Shown here one piece after another: positions 24,651-36,800 of a stretch of DNA of 64,000 bases. Each line of letters begins with the position of its first letter. Position 1 is the stretch's first letter. The position numbers were made by a program, and so were the translations under genes. The notes beneath the pieces were generated by a model that ran no database searches, had not been told where the DNA came from, and saw only the letters and a program-made list of their open reading frames with translations. The stretch is taken from NCBI GenBank assembly GCA_008828725.1, contig MEHQ01002147.1, positions 143,367 through 207,366 on the forward strand, in the 5' to 3' direction. The stretch is from Saccharina japonica. Lineage: Eukaryota > Sar > Phaeophyceae > Laminariales > Laminariaceae.

Positions 24651-27600
24651 TGCGGTGCTTGTGTCGCGCGGGCGTTTTTGTCCGACCGAGCGCTAATTGC
24701 GCCGCTGGTGGCGTTTCCGTATGGCCTGATGGGATGCGCTTAGATCGGATATCGGATACGCGCAGGGTCTCCTTCATGAGTGTTGCGGTGTGGAGGGAGG
24801 GGTTGGTTGTAAACGTTGTCGAACTTTAAAAAAAAAAAGTGCTGTCAACCTTATACGCCCAATCGCATGGCGAGAGAACATGAAGCTCCTGGGCGCTTTT
24901 ACCAGGGTGTGTAGTGAAAAGCCGTGACTGGTTGTTGTCGTTGCGTTTTTGCAACCATAGTTGGCCCGCCTTACTCCCCAGGCGGCGATACTGTACTGCG
25001 GCAGTATCGTATCATCGCGCGTTATTACGGAGTCTATCGACGATTTCCCCTATATTTGCTAGTTGCCCAAACGTCAAAGCAGGTTTTCGCCGCTTTTCCT
25101 CGTCTTGCCATTTTCTTTGTCGGATAGTACGGATATTACTTCGGTTGCAGAAGCAGGCAGGCAAGGCAGGCATGCATTTAAGAAACCCAAGACCTTACAC
25201 TCCCTAAACCGCCCATCGAATAATATAAACAGACTCTGGGAGACGACATCCCTTGATAGTCCGTCTTTCGTCGCACTTCGACCCTACAAGGGCATGCCAC
25301 CATATCGTATTCAGTGGAACTAAACTACGAGGGTGCGCGGTGGTAGGCCCTCGTGATTCTCTCCGGTGTTGACTGGGGTCTCTATTTTGGCAAATCGTTT
25401 CTGCCTGTATTGTTTGTCTGTCTGCCTGCCTTTTTGTCTGTATGTTCATCTGTCTGTATTTTCATCTGTCTGTATGTCTGTCTATACGTCTGTCCCGCCT
25501 GTCTGTCTGACTCATCGATTTTCGCGCTAAGCGTGACGTACGCCCGTTGTGTGGTTCCTTGAACGATCCCTACCGATTGACGCCCATACAGATGCTACGA
25601 AAGATATCGATAGCTGACGCTGAAATTGGGTGCCCTGTGCGTTGAGTTACTATTAATACGTGATTACGCCGGTTTTCGAGGCGATTAGTACGGGTCAAGT
25701 ATTTTCTCAAACACAGCAGTATCACTCGCAGCAGAACGGATTCCAAGTGATCGACGCCTTTACCGCGTCGGGTACGATATCACACGTACGTATGTGTACC
25801 TGCTTGCTGTCTGTAGAAAATCTCGCACTTTCAAACGTACGATATATGGGATTTATGTTCATCGTCCTTCGGCCTGTTCGGTTTTGCGAAATTTCTAAGC
25901 AGGATCGCAGGATCTGCCTACGAGATCTGCCGTTTTTTTCACCTATATATATACGTACGCATAGCATCGATTTGGTCTATTCGACTGATGGGTGATGTCT
26001 TGGTATTTTCTCAGTAGTCACTACTACTACTGCTGTACATAATCAGTAAGTCACTAAAACGTACTGCTGGTAAGGCTCAATACATTATAAAGTATGTAGC
26101 CTCTGCGTACGAGTTTGATATCAGCAGCGTGTCTACAGCTGAAAAGTAGAGCAAGCAGTAGTCTTACAGTAATATTACGGGGGGGCGTAGTAAATCATAG
26201 GACCAAATATTGTTAGTAAAAATAGGTAAACATACAGGTTTTTGGGTGTACCATAGGTCCTATTTACTAGTATTTACTATGCTCCCCCGTAATAGTAAGC
26301 TTGTCATCTTGTGAATACATGCACAGACTATACATAGATAGACGTATTAGACGTGTTGAGCCTCTGTTGTTGTTGGTGTATGTAACTATCGTTTTTTATA
26401 CCAGGTGCGTCGTACATGTCATACCTGTTATCCTATATACCACCCACTCGTTTCTCGTATAACCAGTACCATGGTACTCGTACCAGTACGTACTACGTAG
26501 AAACATCTTGTATCTTGTGACATCTTCAAAGCTGGAATGTTGGTGTTGGTTCAGTGCTTTCAATTCGAAGGCATACCTACCTGGGTACCAGGGTATGTAG
26601 TATGTATGCATGATGCGTATATTGGATTGGCTCAAACCAAACCCTCACTACGGCGATAGCTGATGTTGTGTATGTACACCACCTGTGGGGTATGCTGTAT
26701 GATACCTATCATGCGCATGGGGTACAATGTGTGTGTACCTGTACGTTGTACTTCACTTGCTTATTAATCGTTTCCTCTTTAGGCGGTCGTCGAAATGAGC
26801 TCGGGACGATGAGCCGAACTATCGTTGACATACTCTTCTACCCAAGGGTACGAGTATACCAGGAATAAATATCACACATGCACGCGTGTGCTCATAGACA
26901 TCCATGTACACACGCAGTCAATCCAGAGTAGTGAATGGCGGCAGTAGTAATGGAAGTACCGGTAGGGACTTTGCATAGAGGTGGTGCACCCATGAGAACA
27001 CTCAAGGCCTCGCAGAGAGCGTGTTTGTGTTGTAAATGGCCAGAGGGGCGTCCACAGGTACAGGTACTACTGCTGTGGGCGCAAAATTAAGGAATATTTA
27101 GTCTTCATATTAGTGATAAAACGGTACTTATATTTTCGTCTATGTATTACAAGTTGTGTAAAAATTGCAATGCGAATTGCGCCGCATATATGACAGTCCC
27201 GAGACACTGCCAGAATCGCAGACGACCCCCAAAGACGACTACCACAGACGTCCTGGCACAGGGGCACTGGCATTGGCACTGACAGACCTTGCGCTCTGGC
27301 AGACCGTGCTAAACACTGCAAAGTGCTCAGCTTTGTCCGCCACCCGCCACCCGAATCAGCCGCTGCCTGGCCACCAGGACCCTCATTGCCACAGCAAAAA
27401 ATGACGCCGGGGAGGCAGTTCTAGGAACACCCACCCATTTTTTTAGTCTGTTGAGAGAGCCCAAACTACTTGTTGAAAGGTCGGTCCAAAATACATACAC
27501 CCAGGGAAGGGGGCAGCACTCACTACTGCCAGCATCGCCGTTGTGCCCCTTCCCCACAGCAGCAGCAGCAGCGGCGGCGGTAGCAGCAGCGGCAGCGGCA

Positions 27601-27800
27601 GCGGCACAACGACCGCAAAGTGGGAGCAAGCCAGCCAGCACCAACGCACAGCTGGGTGTGCGTGCACACTGCCTCATGAAGGGGTCGCAGCCGATCGCCG
27701 CCGACCTCCCGTGAGAGACAAACAGGCCCTTTCTCGCTTCCGAAGAGAATATATAATAAGCCTACGCCGACTACTAGCACGGGCTACTGCTTTGGTCTAG
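24651..27800. other. Intergenic region between the PPR and receptor genes
   Basis: About 3.1 kb with no supportable gene. It holds a TCTG-type microsatellite (25408-25508), a complete 120-base MITE (26174-26293), many short gtac-rich and taccagg-type words, and CAG tracts at 27559-27605. A TATA-like 'atatataata' lies at about 27750, some 50 bases before the receptor ATG. Confidence 0.5.
26174..26293 (+). mobile_element. 120-base MITE, copy 1
   Basis: Starts ATTACGGGGG and ends CCCCCGTAAT. The inverted ends extend inward (GTAGTAAAT against ATTTACTATG), and the interior contains 'aggaccaaatattgttagta'. The 28174 copy is the same element in reverse orientation. It has no coding capacity, as in non-autonomous DNA transposons. 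Confidence 0.8.
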
Positions 27801-30800
27801 ATGAAGTATCGCGATGCCCCCGGCCATGGGGAAGGGTTGTCGTACGTGGAGCGGGAAGCGATCGTGCAGGTGGCGCAAGCTTGCGCGTCGCTGTCGTTCT
27901 TGGGATCGGCAGTTATCGTCGTCGCAAACTTTAGGTTCAAGCAGGTGAGAGTCCGCTCTTGTCTGATGATGGTGGGTGAAGCGGTGCCCTCGGGGTTGTT
28001 TGCCTATCTATGTGCGACGCATACCGTATTTATTTGTGCATGTGTTTGTGCTTGTTTTTTACTGGCATGTAACAACAATTGTCGCAAAAACTTGTGTTAA
28101 TAGTACGTCAGGTATCAGTTCTTCGTGTATTTGCTCGTGCCGAGTATGTTTTATGTTTTTGGGCATACACATTATTACGGGGGACCATAGTAAACACTAG
28201 TAAATAGGACCTAGGGTACATACAAAAACCTATATGTCTACGTTTTTTTGCTAACAATATTTGGTCCTGTTTTCTATGGTCCCCCGTAGGATTAATAGTG
28301 AGTTTTGCGAGTTGTGCTCGTGGCCTACATCGAAACTGCAAACAAGCAACGCGTACATCGTGTATATGCCTCTCGCGTCGCTTCACAGCCTTGCGCGTCA
28401 CGTTCGATCATGACATCATGACCATAACTTTCAAGGTTCGCCTATTAATAGGTGTTCGTGGGATCATGATGATACAGGCAGCACCTCGACGTCCTGCGGG
28501 ATGCCAAAGCGCACACGGCATTCGACCCACGTACGGCCCAGTACGTACGTAGTTTATCTTCTTCGTGGGATTGACGAGGCTTTATTACGTTCTGCGTACG
28601 TATATGTATACAGCAGTACGTATATACAGACAAGCAGTATATGGGTGTGATAGACTATGTACGATGATGATGTTTCGCAAACATAACCACATAACCAGGT
28701 GGCGTATTTCCACTCCAACCTTGTTCTGTGTCGTTTCCACAACCTCTACTCGTTTTACAACCGGCCCATGATTCTGGCTTGGTGGTGGCGGACCCGGGGC
28801 ATTAAAAAATGAAACGCTTCTACCTCTCTTGGGACCGTGGGGACATTATCATCATCATCAGCTGCGTACATATTCGTTCCAGGTGAGCTTTGTTACTAAT
28901 TACGTATTATTAGTAGTGTTTCAGCGTTCTGCGGTGTGCCTGGTCTGTACAGCAGTCAACCATGTGCGATTCAATGCATCGATAAATGTACCTAATTCAT
29001 ATTCGTATCGTATTGACGAAAGGACAGCCACATAAAGATAAACGTTGGTTTACTGCCGCTGGGTTCGGGAACACCAGACTTCCTGTCTAGACTACTGGTA
29101 TGTACGTATACGAGCCCCGTCGGTACCTACTAAAACATCGTACTCGAAGTATACGAGCTTGTCTCCGAAAACGTTGTTGAAGCTCCCAAGGGGCTCATGG
29201 TCAGAAGTGAGAGGAGTTTTGTAAAGATACGGCGCGTTCCGAATCGGATAAGTTCCTCCGACTTTAACTTTATAATAGAGGCGGAGGTTTCCAAAAGAGT
29301 ATGCGTATCCCTTTCATGTGCAACTCCTATGTAAGTTTTTCCTACACTAATTCCAAGTGTTTTGTCCCCAAAACGGAGTGCTGTGGTAAAAGGGTTATGG
29401 TTTTGATAACGTGACAACAGCAGTAGTAGTCCACCAGACAACGTAATTAAACAGGGAAAATCACATACTTCATATATATATATTAGGCGTAGTTTTCTGG
29501 CCATGTCAGAAGCGAGGCCAAGTTGAAACGCAGGCTCTGGCAATCTGGTTCCGTGGTTTTCCATTTGGAACCCCTTACATATTTTATCGTTACACCAGCC
29601 AAACTATGGCTTCATGGCGTTGTCCCTAGGTGCTGGAGGTCGCTCGAACGGTCCTTGGGCAGCATTGAGCGTTTGGGGTCTTGCTTTCGGCCTTTCGTAA
29701 AGACCAATCCCCAGCCACCACATATCATAACAGCGAGTTGGCCATGCCTGTCTGCAACGACCGACAGCTTCAACGGAGCACTCCCCTCGCACCCCACTTA
29801 CAGGGCGGTGCTTCATTCCTCCGCCTTCGGTAGCTGCTGTGGGTTGTGAGTAGCCTATGCGTGATACCTACAGTAAGGTCGTTTTCAACCAGGCCTTGCC
29901 CTTGGGAGGAGTGGGTAGGTGGGGGGGGGGGGGGGGGTAATTCTCAGGTGCTTCTGTTGCTAAGCATCGACCTCGAGCCGCACAAATTTCAGTTGACACC
30001 CACGCCAATTCGGTACCCCTTATCATGCACCAGGTATTATAATAAGGACCACGAAAATCCACCCGGCCTTCAAGTTCGGAGCCTTTGGCGATGAAGGCTC
30101 TCGAAACCCACACTCTTATTGCCAAACTCAGAATTGTCTACTCTGAACCTTGAAAAAAAAAAACAGCGGGGAGCAGACGGAAATGGGCCCACTCTAAAAC
30201 TCATACGAAGTACTGTAGTACAAACAGGAAGGGGTTGGGGGGGGAAATCCAACCCGCAGCCTCTTAAGCCGAGAGTAGTAGAGGGCTAAATAAAGCCTCT
30301 AAACGTCTACACGGTGAAGTCGTGGATGGTGAAAGATCCCCTTGACACAAACGTCAAGGAGCCGGCCATTCGAGGGGGAATTGCGCCGCAAAAGGCGTCC
30401 CAATAAAGTACTGGTATAGAACACGCGCGCGACGACGACTTACCATTGAGCTTACGGAACTGAGTACCAACTACACGTATCGTAGAATTTTATTCACGAA
30501 CACCACGATATAAATGACATATAGAACAAGCACGCCCGAAGAGCCTGCCTGGCGTGTCACGCAGCTCGCAAAGTTGAGTTTCAACCCCCTCAATCGGTCG
30601 TACTCGCAGCTGACGTATTTTTAACATTTAAAAAAAAAACATTGCCGAGGAGGCACACTCGTCAAGGTCCCATCTTCCTTGTAAAGGCCGTAAACGCCGA
30701 GCTTTGCGGGCGGTACCACTCCTTGTACTGGGGAAGATAGCTAGTGTCGTGTCCGCGCGCGAGAACGCAAAAGAGTAATGATGGGAAGCGATCGGCTTGT

Positions 30801-33800
30801 TCTAACGTCACTGTCAAGGCCCCAGCTTCCTTGTAGACGCCATAAGCGCCGAGCTTTGCAGGCGGTACCACTCCTCGTACTGGGAAAGACAGCTAGTGTC
30901 GCGTGTCCGCGCGCGAGAACGCAAAAGAGTAATGATGGGGAGCGATCGGCTTGTTCTAACGTCACTGGTCGTTACGTTGAAAGGACCCGCTTAGAGCCAC
31001 TGCGCCGGCAATAAAAGCAGCACCCAACGCTCTCCCACCTCCCACCTGGAAAGTATTTGGCAACCGAAATTGGCAGCAACTCCAATACGAAACCAGAAAC
31101 GGAGAAGTCTCGACATTTGGCATTCGGTGCATGCCGATTCATGACGTGTTCAAACGCTACTGATCGCAGTACCGGTGTTGCCCACGACAACCGCAAACAA
31201 GGTGTAACGCATGTGTAACGCATGGATGTGTCAACCATCGTGTGTTGCCCGACATCCCCTCCCACCAGGCGCAGATGACGTGCTGCTGTTGTATTCGAAC
31301 AGTGTTTTGATACGACAGCACATGTAACACATTATAGTTTCAGAAAGCAGGACCTACCGATACAGCCGAACATCGCCCACCGCGTACCTTGCGTCGTTTC
31401 AATCGAACGATAGACAGCAGTGTGGCGATCGTGCGGTAGAAAACGCCACCAAATGTTACGAGATGCGCGAGGGGTCTTCTTGTCTGGGCGGAATACCCAC
31501 CAGCGATGCCATTAACTTTATCCATCCATTGCTGGGGGTCAAGTGTACAGGGCATGAGTGGGGGCGTCAAACGTCGAAAAGCGTTCCCTGTCCTCAGCGG
31601 TGTGTTCTTAGCCCTGTTCAACCATGCACTACCACTGTGTCGATTAGAACTCTATCTACCGCCAATGCGCGTTGAATCCCTACCTCCAAAGACGGAAGTC
31701 CAAACGATAAGATACAGACTCGCGGAATGTTTCAGAGGTCGGCGGACTACAGGTTTCGTTTGCAAAGCATGTCAGGCGCGAAGGTGATGTGTGTAGGCTT
31801 TGATGTACTATTCGCAGCCCAACACGCAACTCATCCCGGCAAATGCTTCTCCTCCCGCGGCAGCTGGTGGTCTGGCTGGCAGTGTGCGATATGTTCGCCA
31901 ACTTGAGCTACTTTTTGGGCAGCCATATCGAGGGATCGATGCTCTGCTACATTCAGGCCATCGTTCAGCAGTTTTTCCAGGTGAGACTCAAGAAACGCTT
32001 AAAGTCGGGAGGGTGCTACAAAAAGAGTGGTGGGGTGCAATCATAGCACTACCTCGAAGCGCGAGAATCGGCCAAAGCAGCAGGACACGTAATTTCCTTC
32101 CACCTGATTCCGGTACACAACCACTTTTTTCTTTGGCAGTTAAAACGTCTTCGGTAGTCCCTTCGATACGGTTACGATATCGTCACGCGTAGATTACGAA
32201 TACACCCGATATCAGGTGATTTTCTACACCCTGATCGGCGTGTCTTAACCGTGTGCGAGATTATCGGTACGTCAGATGGCCGCTGGCAATCCCGCGAAGC
32301 ACGAACACCAACTGAACCGCGAAACCCGCGCCCCCGCCCGCCTTTACCTCCAAGGTGGCTGTGATCCAGTGGACGCTCCTAATATCGCACTCGTTGCTCG
32401 TGATGGCCTCCAGTACGCGAGCGTTTGAAGGCGACAAACGGTTAGTGGTACATCCCCAACGCTGTCGCGGCAACGCGTGGTGTTTATTTCCGTGCAGAGA
32501 CCATATACCGTCTGCACACCTCACACTGCCTCATGTTGCCTCCCACGGATCAGCGCCCGAACATCGCTAAATTGGCCAGCCATCAGACCATTTCTTACTG
32601 ATGCCAAACCAAAGCGGACACTAACTTGTCTCGGTTGTCACGCTTAGGGCTCAATCAATTGTGCTCCGCTCCTGTGCTAAATAAAGTATGAAGCCGATCA
32701 CCGACGGCTCCCCCGCCTCCTCCGCCCTGCTGTGCGCAGCATGCCATGGAACCACCTGTGGGCATGGGGCATCTCAGCGGTGCTGACGATCGGACCGGTG
32801 TGTACAGGGTCTTACGGCGCATCAGACTGCACCTTCTGCTGGATCAAAAGTGAGTAAATAGATGCGCCGTGTGTCGTCAAATAATGCCGTTTGGGCGTTA
32901 TCTCAGAGGAGACTGGCCGCTCCTCGCGAGATTGGTCTTGTCTGGGAAAACCCCTTTCCCCCCTACGGGTGATGATACGGTGTCGGGGTTGATGTTTGCG
33001 GATGGTTTCGTGAGCATATCAGAAACACCCGAAGAACTGCAGAAACAAGTAGAGAAGGTGCTAGAGTACACCAGGAAGTGGAGAGTGACGGCGAACGTAA
33101 AAAAAGTGCGCAGTAGTTGTATGTAGCGAAGATAAGGAGAGTCCGGTAACTTTTAAGCGGAAGTGGGGAGAAGATGAATTGCCGATCGTAGACCAGTATA
33201 CGTACCTTGGCGTAGATATATCAAACGACTGCTCTTGGGATGCACACATAACAAAAGTAATAGGTAAGGGTAAATCACACGTAGGCAAGATGGAAGCGAT
33301 CCTAACAGACTCGCACCTTGACACTATAGTTAAGAGATGTATCCTGATTAATGTGATTATATCAAAACTATAATACGCAGGAGAGGTATGCGAAGGGAAC
33401 GCCAAGTTCGTAAAACAGCTGGAAACAGTACAGATGACAACAGCTAAACAAATACTAGGATGCTCAAGTACGATGAGCAATACGACAGTATTACGATCAT
33501 ATCTGGGAACGTGCCCACTTAAGACAAAGAGAGACGTGCGCAAGTTGAAATGGCAATATAAAGTAAATAACATGCCAAATAAGAGGTTGCCAGCCATAGT
33601 TGATAAAGCTGTATGGGAAAAAGTAACCAAAGGGCGAGCTGGAATAAGGTGGGATAGCGTAGTCGAGAAAGTATGGAAGGGTATAGGAAACCAAAAAGAG
33701 ATGCTGGCCATAGAGAAGTTTGGGGCTACAAGACAGAAGTAAAATGCAGGATAGAAAGAAGGGAAAGGCTAACGCCAAGAAAAAAATTGGAAGAGGAGGA

Positions 33801-36800
33801 ACACTTAGATATATACGGGGGGTTAAGAAGAAGAGATAGGAATGAAAAGGTATCTGCACGGCTCAATGGACTTCGCGAAAACGCTAAAACTGCGATTTCG
33901 TGTAGGGGACCTGGACCTGCCAGAAAGAAGAAGGAGGTACACCTGTAGCCGGGAGGAGGAGTAAGTAGGTGCACAGATGTGCCCCTGTGGCAAAGCAATA
34001 GAGAGTAGAATCCACATAGTGGGAGAATATGAAACGTACAAGGAGGAACGGGATGTGTTAGAAGAGGAAATTGGAAAATAGACGAATGTGACATGGAGAA
34101 GTTTGGTACACTCGATAGTAGCGAGAAAACGATCGCTATCTTAGGATGTAGACGGTGGCCACAGGTGGCGAAACAGGAAGGGGATAGGATTAGCAAAAGT
34201 TGTCTGTGCAATATATGGAAACAACGTGATGAGCGCCCAAATGTTGGAGGTGTCTCTACTAGGAGTAGGAACGGTGCTCCGCCTCGAAAGGGATTCGTGG
34301 CCAATGGTCGAATGACTAAGGCAATCAACAAATGTGTACGCCCTCCCCCCTACAATGGCTGAGTGCCCCATGCTGATGTACGTTGGCTTTTTGTTCCCTC
34401 CCCAACGAAAGCAGGCGGTGACTCGTGGAACGAGGGGTCTTTGTGGCGGACAGTCTTCTTGGCGATGGTTGCTTTGTCCATGGTGGCGATCGTGTGGATG
34501 TACGTCACGGTCGTCAAGCACCTCGGCCGCACGCAGCGGGGCATTCTCCTGCTGTCGTCACACGCCTCCAAAGGCCGCCGCCGCGACTCCCCGGCGACGT
34601 GCAGGCGCGGCCAATACAGACGGAAGAGCTCAAAGTCGTCCACGACCTCGTCGATGTCCTTTGACGGCATGCTACGTCCGACCAGTTCAAGGCCAGACGT
34701 GCCGCTTCCCTTGTTTCTGGACCCTCTGCGCCTCTCGGACCGAAGCGGAGCAAGCCCCTCCCAGGAGCGAGCGGGGTCTTCGGAAGGCAATGGTGGCGAG
34801 GGGCCGCAACGGCGGGCTCCTCGGGCGACCAGCTTGTGGAAGAGGTGGGTGAAGGGCGACGAGCCCTCTACCGGTGACGGTCAGCGCTCAGTGGGCTTGG
34901 AGCAATACCGCTCGAACGACAGCCAATCGTCTGGGTTTTCGTTCACTCGCAGCAACAGCCAGATCAGCGCCAAGGACTGGCTGTGGAGCACCTCTCGCGA
35001 GGCCGGTTTCTTCGGCGACAGGGACGTTTCTGACCGCGAGGAAGAGGAACGCGAGAACGTGTTGTGGCTAAACAGCTCGGCGACCGCAGCCCGAAGCACA
35101 CCGGGAGCGCTGGACCAGGGTAAGGCCTCGAAACCCCTGCCGACGTTGCCAGAGGCTGGGCTGAGCACCAACGCTACAAGTGGGGCGATGAAGAGTATCG
35201 ACTTCCTTGCTTGTACACCTTGTCGTCTTCCTTCGCGACCGTCGAGGCAGGAGCAGCAGACCCCTCCGACCCCGTATCACGAAGCGATCACGTCACGAGC
35301 CGTGTCGCCTTGCACGGCAGTTGATGGTGCTGCCCCGTCCCACCACAGCCGGGAACGAAACGCTGTCGGCTCTGCTGCGCTGGACGGCTACGCCGCTCGT
35401 CCCGTTAGCGGGCGTCTCTTTTCCACCACCTCCCCCGCCGTTGCCACCACCGGTGACAGGAACAGCAACGCGGATGCAGGGTTGGTAAGCGCAGACTCCG
35501 TGGGAGAGCGCGACTTGGTGCCCACAAGAAAAACGTGCTTCACGTACAGAGTCGGCAAGGCCAGGGGTTACGTCCGCAGGATGTCGAGCATAGACTTGGG
35601 CGACGACCATCTCGAACACAGCTTGGGCCACGGAGGCATCGACGCCGCTAACGCCCAAGCGGGGAGGAAAGGCGCCCCTGGTCACGCCGGGAAGGTGCAA
35701 CGCGACGCAAAGGTCACCCTGTGGGGCCCTAGGAGTGGAGGCCGGGGCATGCTAACGAAGCAGCCGCGGGGGAGAAGTCGGCCCGGAAACATGGACAAGT
35801 TTATCTCGCGCGTCAAGTGGTGAGCGAATGGGATGGGATGCTGCTTGCTTGCTTGCTTGCTTGCTTGCGTGCTTGCTTTGTGTTGGCCGTGGGGGTTGTG
35901 TTGGCTCCGCCGCTGTAGGGTAGGAAATAGCAGGAATAACGTGTACGTGTGTCTTTCGAAGCAGTGGGCTTTTTTCATTCGTTTAGACAAATAGAGGCTA
36001 CGCTTTGTTAGGAGGAGAGAGGAGGGAGGCGCAGATATATCATGATGTTTCCTTGTCTGCGCTACAATGTGCCCGTACCCTGTACCTATGAAAACCCTGC
36101 AGGCAAGCGCGAAGTGCGGTAGACTCGTGAGCGATTTCCGCTGTGTCCGGCCACTGACTGTAGCCCCCGCGTGTTCACGGTTTACCGGTGTAAGACAGAG
36201 AGACAACTGAGCCGCCCACCGCAGATGCGCTTGCCGTTGACGCGTAAAAAAACGCTTCGTTTCACAAGGCGCGCGAGCAGAATACGGCAGTACGTGTTCT
36301 CCTAACGCCGGAATAGGTTCCTCCAATAAAATCGAACCCGTGGTGGGCGGACACCAGTACGTAGCGCTATTCCCCCACGTTGACGATAACCACGAACCGT
36401 CGCGGATGCTGCTTGGGTCTTTCCCGCCACAGGTACCCCGTTATCTACGTGCTCTGCTGGATATTCACGCTGATCAACGGGAGTTACACGGTGGCGGTCG
36501 GGCCGCAAAACGCCAGCTTTACGTTAGTCATGCTGGCCACGGTCAGTTCCAGGCTACAGGTATGAATGCGTCGCCCCGCCCTTGTCGAGCCGGGTGCCTC
36601 TGGCTGGTGGTACTGAAGTGTGCCAGGTGCAATGGTACCAAGTATATGTCGCTGACGGATGAGTGTTGGTGCCGTGGCCAGTGTTGGTGCTATATTGGCG
36701 TATGTTGGGGGCATGGATAGAGTTGTGGCAGATTCCCTGATTGCATGTACGTTTCCATGACAAGTGAACGAGTGGTGCGGTTTCAATTTCGGTGGTATTA

